In this document: positions 45,735-57,300 of the stretch, piece by piece
Layout: every line of letters starts with the position of its first letter
Position numbering within the stretch: position 1 is the first letter of the stretch
Origin: Acheta domesticus
Lineage: Eukaryota > Arthropoda > Insecta > Orthoptera > Gryllidae
DNA: 64,000 nt
Assembly: GCA_031308135.1 (NCBI GenBank)
Contig: JAHLJT010008756.1
Coordinates: forward strand, 100,714,510 to 100,778,509
Reading direction: 5' to 3'
Notes under the pieces: model-generated
The model's input: the letters and a program-made list of their open reading frames with translations, nothing else
Database searches by the model: none
Told to the model about the DNA's origin: nothing
Translations under genes and position numbers: made by a program

Positions 45735-48380
45735 GTTGCTAATCGATAAGGAACTACTCCTTAGTTCTGCCAAAATTTAGACGAAGAAATAGAAGTATTT
45801 TACTAAATGAGATCGTTTTGAACCTTCTATTACATTTTTGAAGATTTACATCATCTCAGGACTCCTAATTCGAGATATGGGTAGTCACAAATGCAAAGTA
45901 ACTCGAAATCTATGTGAAATGAAATTGAAGGCAAGACATATTTTTTACGATTACATTAACGACCGTTTGATTTTAGGTGAAATTTAGACTCAATGCTTAA
46001 GAAGACAAGAATATTTACTGACGAACCGCGCGTATAATGCTGTAACATTCAGTTCATTACGATTTAGGGATGCCCGTTGGAAGGTAGGATTCAGCGTTAA
46101 GCAATTTTTTTAAAATCATTGCTTTATCAGATTGTATCTAATTTTTTTAACTACACGGATTTTGTCTACTTATACGTCTTGAAAAATATTCCCACAGGAT
46201 GGAAACGTAGTCCAATACTATTTTACAGTAAATGGCATGAAGACATTTGCTATTGTCCGTTGAGTCAGAAGGTCAATATCAAACATCAGGCGTTTTAATT
46301 AATTATAATAGACGTTATCATACCACCAAAGTACATTTTTTCGTCCTTTAAAAAGTTTTATTATGCTTTACATTTAAATTTTATTTATACTCGAATAACT
46401 GCATTATTTTATTGTACAAAATTACTCGTACATGACAAACAGTAGACTAGTGTATGCTAGTAAATCACCTTACGCCACTCATTAAGCTTTAGCACCAATA
46501 ATAATCTTAAATTTACGCGTGAAGCTCATTTTGAATGACAGTGCACCACATCCAACACCTCTTTAATAAGTTCGTGAATGGTGGAAACACCCGCAAGCCT
46601 CTTAGGTTCTAGTGAAGAAACGTGGAATTTTGAATCTTAGTGCTCTTCACAGACGAGGGCCCCGGAATTGATTAATGAGATCACAGGGGAGGCCTCACTT
46701 GTGAAGAGGAGAAAAAGATTCACTTCTGACATAGGCCTAAAAATACTTAAAAAGTACGTTATAAATTATATCCATTATTACTTTGACCAGGAAGTTACTT
46801 TTTTTGAACTCCGAGGATCCGCACGGAGATTTAATTATTGATTTTCCAAGTGAACGGAGGTGTTTTAATTACGATGTTGAACAGATTTAAAATGTAGCTC
46901 AGGCGTGCTTTAAGACACATCAAAAATCTTTGACAAGGAACAAGTTATTTTACTAAATGCGCACTTTTTCTTGATACTCTGCAGCGGGGGAGGGGGAGGG
47001 TTCTCTCTACGTCACGGCAGTGCAATGCTGTCAATGTTGACAGAAAACAGCATAATAGCGCTTCGTGGACTTGAGAAACAACGCAAGGTTTTTTTGTTTT
47101 GTTTTTAATTGCGAAGAAATAATTAATAATTGTAGAATATTGAATAACAAGAATGATGGTACGTAGAGATCATTAGAAAGAGAGAGCGAAAACTGAAAAA
47201 TCTGCATTGTAAAGGAAGAAGGTGGGCACCACTGCAATCTGAGCCGTGACGTTCCGAGTTCTCACATTTTCTACCTGGCCGTGCTGTGCCTGGCCGAGCG
47301 AGAACTAGGGAGCTGGGGGATCAAGACAACGCGCGCGCAAATGACATCCTGTTCGAAGGATATTTGCTCTTAAAATTACACTAATTGAAAGGGGGAGAGT
47401 TCGATCCCATGATTTCGGGTAAAAGCCCTATACTCTATATTTTTAAATATTTTTTCTGCCCCATTAAATATCTTGAAGGATTTTCCTGATTAATTGAAGG
47501 AAAAACAAAACAAAAATACAAAAATATAACTAACAGAACCCAATTCAATAGGACAGGTTACCTTCATTCAACAAATTTTGTGAATATCAATTTTGGCTTC
47601 TCCTTCATAAACTAATATTGACGAAATTTTCATTTCTAGGCTGATAAGGGATGCGGAGCAGTATCGAAATGGTCACAAATTTCATTCAGTTAAACACATT
47701 TAAATAAAATTATGAAATAAGTTTGATGAGTGTTTTATTTGTGTCTGTCGGAATTTTAATTGGACAGAAAAATATTTAAAAATATAAATTACAGTAAGAC
47801 AACGAAAATCAAAACTTTTAACTTATCCTATACTCTAGCTTAACAATAATGACAGTAACAAAATTATTTACTTATTATTAATTAAAATTTACTTTTTGTA
47901 TTTTATCATGTTATTAATATAACATTAAGTGCATATTTAATATTAATCGTAGTATTTTTACAAGTAAATCGCGAGTTAACGTAACCAATAGAAAATTTTT
48001 CTGGTTCAATTTACTTGTAATTGACATTGGTTTAACTGCAGTTGCTCAAATGCGTTGCGACATGGCACAACATCTGAACAATGCGGAATCGTCGCGGTTC
48101 ACCTAGATAAAGATCGACTAGTCAGTCAAATATTTACTTATAATTAGTGACAATTATTGATTGGTGACTAAGATTACATTACTATACTCAGAGAGTTGTA
48201 ATGAAATCTAACAAATGATCGGTTTTGCTGTAAGCAAAAACAGTACTAGCCAGTCATCCTTTCTTTCTTTTCATTTTTTAACATGTACAAACTCTCCTTC
48301 AATCTTCTTTGAACTTTTCACAAAATCAGTTTTACTCAACTAGCGTTCTGACTTGACATGAAAATCTTACATAAGGCGAA
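45735..48380. other. AT-rich intergenic DNA
   Basis: No coding region supported. A G-rich tract (GGGGGAGGGGGAGGG near 46985-46999) is the only conspicuous composition feature. Confidence 0.4.
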
Positions 48381-48434
48381 AAATGGGTGAGTGGTCACTA
48401 TTCACCCAATTGTCTGGACTCCTTTCCTTTCCAG

Positions 48435-48591
48435 GTATTCGACGGAGTCAACATTCGATTATATCTAGAATTAGGCTCCCTCATCATCCTATCACTTCTA
48501 TTATTCACTCTTTTCAACTGCCTCAATCATTCTATAGTTATACGCAGGGTTCAGATTCTGATGACATGTCATATTTACATTGGTGCTTCCT
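48435..48591 (+). CDS. Possible exon with one transmembrane segment (weak)
   Basis: A pyrimidine tract ending CTTTCCTTTCCAG (48423-48435) precedes an open frame VFDGVNIRLYLELGSLIILS followed by LLLFTLFNCLNHSIVIRR and a stop near 48591. The hydrophobic run of about 20 residues followed by Arg-Arg resembles a membrane helix. No family is recognised and no partner exon was found, so this may be chance. Confidence 0.2.
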
Positions 48592-49639
48592 AGACGTAGC
48601 GAACTTGTAAATGAATGTTTATCACGACCTTTAGGTGAAAGAAATATAGTTATTGGGTCATTTTTTGGTCATTTTTACACATTTAGTGTTTTTAGTTAGT
48701 GAATATTTCATGACATTACAATGACACTCTCAAAACCAGGTTTTTACTGTATCATCAGTTCATGACGAAATTCACTACACCAGTGGGCTGTATTTCGAAC
48801 TCTCAAAATTACACTATCTTCGATAACTTCCTCCACCTTTGAAAACTGACTATTGGAAGATAGGTGCTAAGGATTACATTTCCACCCAAAATAAAGACTT
48901 TATATTTAATATAATTTTATATAAACAAATTTTATTTAAAATCGTAATTTTATATAAATAAATTTTATTTAAAATTTAACATTCATGGAATAAATAAATA
49001 TTTTTATATTCATTTTGAGTATTTTTAAAAACTTATGTCATCTTCCCCTTATTTTTAAGTCATTTTATAGGCCATATTCTAAGAAATTTTAATCATCAGA
49101 ATCCGAGCCCCGGTTATAACGGTAATTATCTCCCGTCCACGTAACATGCGGAGTTTTAAAAGAATCTTATCACCATCCATATCTTTCATTCTTCATCAAT
49201 TGAGGTTTAGAATTCTCAAATGTGTTTAAGTGTCAAAGATATTATTTGACACTTACTGAGAAAATACAATTTAATTAAAGATTTTCAGATATTATTATTT
49301 TTGTACATATACATTTCTTTTATGGCTTACTATGGTTAAAAATAAGTTTTATTTTAACAAATTTTAACTTTCAAAAATATCTTCTATAAGATCTTTGTAG
49401 AATTAAAATATTCTCAGATAACAGACGGTTAAGTCAATAAGTAAGTCGCAAACTGCAGAACAACGAATTCCAGTTTTATTTCTGTGGGCATATTGTCCCC
49501 GCAGATAGTAGCACATGTCTTTTAAGAGGAAGATGATCGAACGAAGCGCGTTCTAAAAGATGCGCTCATAGTCCTGCGCAGAATTTCGTGCACGGGCGGC
49601 TGAGTTTCGAGAAGTTCATTCACCCTGGGATCCCCGACA

Positions 49640-50378
49640 ATTGACTGCGGAACACAAACAGATCAGAATGGATTTGCCCTTGCAGCACCTCATTCAGTAT
49701 AAGAGATGGCTCCCTGGCACAGAGAACGAGTGATTGATTTTCCCCTTTCAACCTGAGTCAAGGCGTCCTCCTGTGGTTTCGAAGCGTTATTTTTCCCCAC
49801 CCACAAACAGTTCAAATTTTAGATTCGTAGGCTTCCGCGGCCGGAATCATTGTATTCTTGGCTGACCGGGATGAGCCGCGTCTCAGTCGATGGAGCTGTC
49901 GTTTCGGCCATCTGCTGTGGCCTTCTTCAGAGCTATGCAGTATAGCTCTGGATGGAGCTAACGTCGACTGAGAAGCGGCTCATCCCGGACAGCCTAGAAT
50001 ACAGTTCACGTTTTACACAATCTTGCAAAGTTTTTCCGATCCTGCGTTACGAAACTGCTTGTGTACTACAGCTCACGTACAATCCTCATGGTTATCTGAT
50101 TCACGGGAGCGACGCACAGGAGTTCTCTGTCGAAACTACGTCAAGCTATTCGACGCAATCGACCACTGAGAGAGGGAATGTTTCTTCTGGACGACGATGT
50201 CTGCCCACGCATCGCTGGACAAGCCGGAAGCTGAGGCAGTCTTTCCACAGCGAATATCGGGAACATCCACCATACAGTTCCGACTTAGTCCTCGATCTCC
50301 TCTTCGGGCCTCCAAAAAATCATCTGGGTGGTGAACATTTTATAGATGATGCCGCTGCCCGAGAGTACCCTCACTGAA
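49640..50378 (+). pseudogene. mariner transposase relic in the second element
   Basis: Fragments: PRQLTAEHKQIRMDLPLQHL (about 49633-49692), then LLDDDVCPRIAG (50180-50215). HPPYSSDLVLDLLFGPPKNH with LGGEHFIDD follows (50265-50350), corresponding to HPPYSPDLAPSDYHLFGPLK..LGG..F..D. Frames are broken and the Asp before the last catalytic position is displaced. Confidence 0.65.
49850..50004. mobile_element. Inverted-repeat insert within the second mariner
   Basis: Arms ATTGTATTCTTGGCTGACCG... and ...CGGACAGCCTAGAATACAG share GGGATGAGCCGC and CTCAGTCGA blocks (about 50 bp each). Between them lies TTCGGCCATCTGCTGTGG. Confidence 0.7.
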
Positions 50379-50510
50379 TGCGTTAGTAGGAACAAAACTT
50401 AGATGCTGCCTTTAAAGCACTTATAATGAGGTGTTGTTTGCGTTTTCAGATACAGGTGACTACATACAAAAGTAAAATCAAGTTGAACTATAGACTGTCT
50501 GTTGTACAGT

Positions 50511-51345
50511 TATTAAGTTAATAAAAGTTCCATATGATTTTCAGACAGTCGTAATGTTTATTAAAAGATACACATATATAATGATTCACTTGGCTACGTT
50601 TCGAAGACCAAAACCACCTCCATCATCAGGCCTTTAAGATGTATGTAGGACAAATACAATACAATGAAAATGATTTATTCATTTGGTGAAAAAAACAGTA
50701 AAAACTGTATATGACGTATGGGGAAAGATATCTGCGCACGGTTTCTTGAAGCCCAGAAAAAAAAGAAAAAAAAACGAAATGGAAGAGATATTATACACTT
50801 TCCATTATTGCTTAGTTACATAAGCATAACCTATAACATTAAATAATAAAATTAAAAATGTATTAAAAACAACGTATCAAAGCTTTGTCAAACATTCATG
50901 TCCCTACTCTCTAAGAAGTAGGAGTGGTCTGAGTTGACCAGAATAACTTCTTCTTTCGTCCAAATACATTTTTTTATATTCTACAGCTTTCATGTGAGTA
51001 TGGAATTTTTCTTACTACCTGCTTGCCTTCACTTTATTTAATGTAGTTAATCAAGACTTAATGCAAGTTTGTAGAAATTTAAAGCTTTGATACGTTGTTT
51101 TTAATATAATTTTATTATTTAATGGTATAGGTTAGGTTCGACATCATGTAACTAAGCAATCATGGAACGTGTATAATATCTCTTCCATTTACATTATATT
51201 ATATTTTTCCTACATAAATCTTTAAGGCCTGATGATGGAGACACATTTGGCCTCCGAAACGTAGCCAAGTGAATCATTATATGTGTATCTTTTAATAAAC
51301 AGTACGACTGTCTAAAAATCATATGGAACTTTTATTAACTTAATA
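50511..51345. mobile_element. Foldback element with hammerhead-like core, nested in mariner
   Basis: Nearly the whole 835 bp is palindromic: TATTAAGTTAATAAAAGTTC at the left matches the inverse of the right end. Inner arms match around GATACACATATATAATGATTC, CACTTGGCTACGTTTCG, CATCATCAGGCCTT and AACAACGTATCAAAGCTTTG. Each arm contains the inverted sequence CTGATGATGGAG...CCGAAACG. No protein is encoded. Confidence 0.75.
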
Positions 51346-51739
51346 AAAGTAAAATGAATTCGAGACAGATTCAATACAGTTTTTACTATCGTGTTTGCGA
51401 CTTAATTATTGACTTACCATCGTACTGCTATTTTTTTTAAAAAATTAACATGACTTTAGTTACTTAGTTTACTAGAGTTAGCATCTATGCATCATCGTTG
51501 ATGTGAACGGTCGTCGTACAGCTGATTTACAACTGTTAAAAAGTCAACGCTCAATTTTAACGGTCTTCGAGTACATACCCTTGTGTTAACTCTACTTTGG
51601 GTATAAATCTGTTTAGTCTGTTGCATTCTTGATACTCATTACTCAAAATCAGAGTCTACAGAATGTGTCATAAATGAGGGAACATCTATGTATCACACAG
51701 ATTTATTCAACATGAACATACCACTAACTTTTCAATTTT

Positions 51740-51740
<1 letters not shown>

Positions 51741-51783
<43 letters not shown>

Positions 51784-51901
51784 ATAAGAATGTGTATATA
51801 TGTATATATGTATATGTATATACATATATACACATATACATACATATATTATGTGTATTATATATATTATATATACTGTATATACTGTAATACTTAATAT
51901 A

Positions 51902-51943
<42 letters not shown>
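51741..51943. repeat. (AT)n-rich microsatellite cluster
   Basis: Two long AT dinucleotide tracts (51742-51783 and 51905-51943) joined by GTATATAT variants. Apparent Tyr/Ile-rich ORFs across it are repeat translation. Confidence 0.95.
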
Positions 51944-51945
<2 letters not shown>

Positions 51946-51948
51946 ACA

Positions 51949-52962
51949 CAGTAAAATCTGTCTAAACCGGAATCGACTCGGACAAAAAAAATTCCGGTTT
52001 AGGGAGGTTTCCGTTTTATGGAGGGTTGTCCGTTTATAACACTCTTTATATTGATATTTCCGTCCAGAAATTAATAACATTACTTTATAATAATTATAAA
52101 ACATATACTAACATAAAACTTATTTATGGAAGAAATCACCAATAAATGAATATTAAACACAATTATTTCTGACAATTGGGTAAAAAAAATTTTCACGGCT
52201 TGTACTTTGTAATAATGTTATTTTTTTCAACATTAGAGTTTTTGCTTTTTGGTTTTCTCTCTTACTAACACCTTTTCAATCGTTTACCTAAGTTGAAAAT
52301 TTTTAATATTTCGGGTTTTATGTTGTTTTTTTTCAATCATTGTCAAACTGGTAGGGAAACTCATAAAAGCACATCACCTCACTGGCTAGTGGCTGCACCC
52401 CGACTTCTTACAGACTTTCAGCGCACCAATGCGTCAGAGTACTAGATCTATCTGACACCCTCGCATGGCCTTGAGCAATGCGGTTCTGGTCAAGGGGTTA
52501 CGATTGTCAACGCGAGACAGGGGGCGTGAATTAAAGCCATGCCCGTACACCTACCCACGCTTACAGAGTCGGGAGAGAGGGAATTCCCCGATGGCCTACG
52601 TCTTGAGAGACAAGTGACCCCAAGGTCGAATTCTACAATAACAACGGGAGTCCCTTTCCTTCACTGTGCGGCTGCCACGTGCGAAACTCATAACATGGAC
52701 AGCGATATTAAAACTGACTTCCAGATGCATTCGTCCATTAAGAGTATCTTGCATCTCTCTGCGAACTGCATTAAATTAACAGAAATTCCGTTTTATGAAG
52801 GTTTTCCTCGCCCTCGAAGGACATGAAAAACCGTTCCGTTTCCGCGTTGGACAGATTCCGTTTTATGCTATGTAAAAATGCCATTTAACTTCAAGGGCCG
52901 GATAAATTTTCCGGTTAAGGCAGGTTTCCGTCTTGTACAGATTCCGGTTTAGACAGATTGGA
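51949..52962. mobile_element. pogo/Tigger-like non-autonomous element
   Basis: Left end CAGTAAAATCTGTCTAAACC; a 19-bp inverted pair ATCTGTCTAAACCGGAATC lies at 51956-51974 and 52940-52958. Internal repeats of the TTCCGGTTTA / TTCCGTTTTATG type occur near both ends. CAGTA-A starts followed by CCGGAA motifs fit Tigger/pogo ends. The outermost right bases are eroded and no transposase is visible. Confidence 0.6.
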
Positions 52963-53048
52963 AACTCTTGGAAGTACCACAACTGATACTTGCCACGATA
53001 CATCATTAGTGATGACCAAAATCTTAGCATCAAATCATTCGATGCAAT

Positions 53049-54199
53049 TTATTTCACTTGCACATACGTATGGTCCTTCGAACTTTTTTCAATTAAGTGA
53101 GCTGACATCTTATCAGGATAATAATGATCCTGTACAGTATAGTCATTCAAAATGGCACTCACATCACCTACCGTCTTGTAATGCCTACAGAACATCATTA
53201 CAGTAATCAACACCAATAAGAACAGCACCAATGAAAGTAATGCCTCAATTGTGTAGAGTTTACTGGAAATTAACCCCATAAAGCTGACAGCGATATGGGC
53301 ATCGGCGGGCTGTATATTCGTGTCATAGCTTATGAGTATGTAATCATAAAATTCTGAAGATGAATTCTCAGTACGGGGTTTTAGAGGTGAAGCTGTTAAT
53401 GATGATGAATCTGCACTACAATCAGATCTTTCACTATTTTGCTGTACTCTCTTCTACCCCTGTTTTGGGATAATACACAATAAATTGGATCAGGACTTAA
53501 TAGATCAGTCTTTTTTGATTTCGCCCAATTTATTAATACTGGCAGTTTGCAGTCACAGTAAAAACGATTAACGCGCAGATTAATAATTTTCAAATGGCTT
53601 AATGGGGAAAACACCGAAGGTGTTAGTGATGTGATCGCGTTGGAACTTAAATCAAGTTCGGTTAGGGACGGAAGGCACACAAAATTCATAGCTGTAATGG
53701 TGGACAAAGCACATGTGCCTAAATTCAAACTCTGTAGTGAAGTTGAACATATAAAGGGAGTAGAGGGATTTAATTTAATTAGATTACCCTGAAAATTCAG
53801 GCGTTCTAATTTTGTATTATTCAAAAACACAAAGGGGTTAATGTTTTCAAGGTTATTATACGACAAGTCAAGGGATGTAAGTTTTTCTAACGCACTGAAT
53901 GCATCACTTGATATATTTTCAATCAAGTTCAAGGAAAAATCCAAATTTGTCAAATTTGGAAACCTGTTGAGACCTTCCAGACGGTCGATATTATTGTTTG
54001 AAAAGTTAATGTTCGTGATTTTTCTCCGTATATCAGAATCTATAAGAAGAATTGTGCTAGCAAGTTCTCTTCCAGAACAATCGGTCTTCCTATCCTCGAT
54101 TTCTATTGTGCATCTGGGAGCCTCAGATGTGTGTACATACATTATTATTGTTCCTAAAATGAAGAAGGTAAGGAAAAACATACGAATCATAAACTCCAT
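53049..54199 (-). CDS. Leucine-rich-repeat transmembrane protein, single exon, with a 2-bp slip
   Basis: The ATG at 54197-54199 opens a frame with a signal peptide (MFFLTFFILGTIIMYVHT), an LRRNT-like Cys pair (C30, C41) and about six LRRs (residues 60-215; for example LTSLDLSYNNLENINPFVFL). An LRRCT begins FYCDCKLPVLINWAK, with its third Cys in IYC. After RGRR the frame runs to a false stop at 53396. Dropping two bases from the AG-run at about 53446-53453 gives VQQNSERSDC, which supplies the fourth LRRCT Cys, then a Ser/Thr-rich stem and a helix (IEALLSLVLFLLVLITVMMF). A 45-residue tail ending YVQVK and TAA (53049-53051) follows. The product would be about 382 residues, on the cell surface. 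It is unnamed because LRR families share this layout. The slip may be error, polymorphism or a recent pseudogene. Confidence 0.75.
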
Positions 54200-54429
54200 T
54201 TTTAGATTCTCTATGTATCTTCTCTCTTAAAACCAAAAGTAATTGCTTCAGGCAGCGGCGTCGGATGCTGTCGCTTGATCTTTGTTATTTCTTCATCTCG
54301 CTTTTATCCATTTTTTAAAATTTAGTTTTGCCAGTCATACCTGCAACAGATTAAATGAACTTAATTCATTAAATATATAAGATAAACATGAACAAAATTG
54401 ATCTACGAATAAAAACAGTTTAAAGAAAA

Positions 54430-54870
54430 ATTAATGGTGGTACAGAATGGCACAGACTTTCTCGTACTAGTTAGTTTTCTAATTTCTTTGGTCTGGTCCT
54501 ACTTTACATTCTTGCCCCATCATATTGGCAGCTGTCATCTCTTGCCGCCCAAAGTACATCTTTTCGAAATTTTCTCAATATTTCGGTTTCCTCATGGCAG
54601 TTTCGAAATAAGAATCGTAATTATTTAAGAACATTAAAGAAGAGTAAAACCTCGTTGTATAAGGAAGTTTTTTGTTGAAAACTTTGGAGCCTTTTTTAAG
54701 AAAATAGGGTTTAAGATTCACTGTAAATGCGAAATTTGAAACGCTTTTTCACAGAAATGTTTTGAGCTTTCGAAAAACTTCATTGGAAGTCATTTAAAGC
54801 ACTTCCACTGACAAATGCAATAATGTAAGCAAATTGCTGGAAATGTATAAATTAAAGGTGAATTTTCTCC
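54430..54870 (-). repeat. R1 dispersed repeat, partial copy
   Basis: Contains ACAGAATGGCACAGACTTTC, GGCAGCTGTCATCTCTTGCC, GTTTTGAGCTTTCGAAAAAC and AATTGCTGG blocks in opposite orientation to 30000-30345. It lies about 230 bases upstream of the LRR start codon. Confidence 0.7.
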
Positions 54871-54999
54871 TGCGAAAAATTAATCCGATGACAACAGAGA
54901 GAGTCTACAATTCGTCAGTGGAAGTAACACTATTAACTGCTGAAGCTTTGAAAAACTAAACGAAATAGAGTTCTAATGTAACTACATCTTACTTTATAA

Positions 55000-55850
55000 A
55001 TAAAGTAAGTCATAACCAGAAACGCTATTGTATGGTTTATTATGTATACAGATTTTAATTTGAACTCACTGCAGTCTCACGTTTAAACTTGCACTATCTT
55101 TTTTTAAACATAAACGGCTTGTTTTAGAATTTTTATAATTAAATTAAATTTTTATTTCAATGGTGTCAGATACCTTCTATTGTGAAGTTATTTTATATGA
55201 TGACTGACAATAAAATAAAGTATGTTTGCAATAATAATAATAATAATATTTCGTAATATTGATAATACTAACAATGATGATACAACACAACACACTCAAT
55301 AATAAAAATCAGTAAATTAATAATTTGTTTATATTAAGGCTTAGAATTTGAAATGAAATGCATTTTAAATCAGAGAAATCTGGCGTAAGTAAATAGTCTG
55401 CATGTTAAGTAAAGATTACCATATGAACCCATAATGATCCCAAATTTATACTTACATGGTCAGTTCAAAAACAAGATGAGCATTTTCAAAAATCTCAAAA
55501 TCAAAGTTTTAAATTGAAATTCCAAATATATTTGAAACTTAATCCCTGTTGACTTGCATATCATATAAAAGGCTACAAAGAAAGTTACAAAATGACACCT
55601 GTTCCAGCTCTATCTTAATTTGGAGAGATTCTACATTAATTAAATTTTTTATATAAAACTTTACATAAAACTTTACATGGCTGTATTTCACAAACGGGTG
55701 GAAATATTTTTCTCAAAATTTGTAGTTTTCTTATTCTTCATTCATACTACCGATGTGTCAAATTTCACCTGAATCTGAGATGGTGATGTAAAATAACTGT
55801 GTTGATTTAATATGGACCCTGATCTCCCACACCTTAAATATGAACAGTAC
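55000..55850. other. AT-rich intergenic DNA
   Basis: No gene or repeat assigned apart from a short (AAT)n run near 55231-55248. Confidence 0.4.
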
Positions 55851-55859
55851 CAGCCATTG

Positions 55860-57300
55860 GTAAACACTATTGTATTTGTGAGTTAATGTGCTTCAAATGA
55901 AGTTTTTCAAAAACGCAACAATTTTCTGTGAAAAAGAGCTTCAAATTTCGCATTTTTAGTAGCGCTTAAACGCCATTTTCTTAAAAACAGCCGCAAATTT
56001 TTCGAAGCAAATTGCCATTTAGTTCGAGGTTTCAGTGTTCTTTAATATTCTTAAATCAATATTTCCGTTCTATCACTAGGAAAGCAAAAAATTCAGAAAA
56101 TATGAAAAAAATGTGCTTTGGGCGGCGATAGATGGCAACTGGCAAGAATATGTGGCAAGTATGAATACTTAGCCGAGACTTAAGGAAATAGAAAACAAAC
56201 ATGGGAAAGTCTGTGCCACTTTCAAATTGACTAATATCTCACGTCGGTAATATTTCTATTGTAGTGGCACAAGTTCTAAAATTACATACGCTTTTAATAA
56301 TGTCCAGTAAAGTTTCGCGAGAACTCAACTGTTTTCTGTGAAAACTAGCAGAAAATTTCGCATTTTCAGAAACGCTATGTTTTCATAAATGGCTCCAAAT
56401 TATTTCTTCAAACTTTTCGAACAGCTAGTGTGAATTGCATTCTTTAATAGACGTCGTAGACTTCAATTTGTTGTATTTTTTGTTTTTGCAAAAATGTAAT
56501 TTTTTTGAAAGATCTCTACACCGTTAATATGCACATTACCAGCAATTTGTAAATAATATTGTATTTGTAAATTACAGTGCTTCAAATGACTTGAAATGAA
56601 GTGTTTCGAAAACTCAAAAATTGTCTGTGAGAAAGAGCTTCAAATTTCGGGGTTTTAGTAGCGCTTAAACGCCATTTTCGGAAATGGAAAACGGCTCCAA
56701 ATTTTTCAATGAAAATTGCCATTTAGGACAAAGTTTTACTGTTTTTTATTATTCTAAAATTAATATTTCTGTTCTATCATTGGGAAACTGAAAAATTAAG
56801 GAAATGTCAAAAAATGTACTTTGGGCGGCGATAGATGGCAGCTGGCACGAGCGTGTGGCAATTTGGAATAGCTACCCAAGTCCAAAGGAAACAGAAAACT
56901 AATACGGGAAAGTCTGTGCCATTCTGTAGCACCACTAGATTACGTATATAGGGAGTAATATGCGTAGTACAAGGAAAGTTATGTAATGCTGCGCGAAAAA
57001 ACGACCGATTTTCGAAAATTTATTCCCGGCCCTGATAACGAAAACGTGGATAAATCCAGTTGCTAAATTTAGAAAAAAATCCCCTAACACGTGATGTATC
57101 CAGAATCCATCTTTTGTGGGTCCTTAATACCGAAAAACCAATAATTGGTTTCTGAAAGCAAAACGTTTGAAATTATTGAAAGCAAAACGTTCGTCTGTCC
57201 CTCTATAAACACTACAAGCGCCTAAACAATACGTAGGATTTTTTCCTAATTGAGGAAACCCCTGTCCATCTGTATATACGTACGTATACGGAAAGTAAAA
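55860..57300 (+). repeat. R1 dispersed repeat, longest composite copy
   Basis: Module A (AAAGAGCTTCAAATTTCG to AAAGTCTGTGCCA) appears twice, at about 55930-56220 and 56630-56930, separated by the AACTGTTTTCTGTGAAAACT module. Then come GGGAGTAATATGCGTAGTAC, AAGGAAAGTTATGTAATGCT, and finally TACGTACGTATACGGAAAGT near 57280-57298. Noncoding. Confidence 0.75.

Larger units (their letters stand above)
49432..51414 (+). mobile_element. Second mariner-like element carrying two nested insertions
   Basis: Ends AGTCAATAAGTAAGTCGCAAAC (49432-49453) and its inverse (51393-51414, one mismatch) are flanked by TA. The interior has mariner transposase remains (49640-50378), an inverted-repeat insert at 49850-50004 and a long foldback insert at 50511-51345. 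Removing the foldback leaves about 1.15 kb, a plausible mariner length. Confidence 0.7.

Noticed and set aside
46980..47350. G-rich tract and CpG-containing segment as a promoter
   Set aside because: No exon follows on either strand and no core promoter motif was convincing.
51688..52104. Tyr/Ile-rich frames on both strands
   Set aside because: Direct translation of the AT microsatellite.
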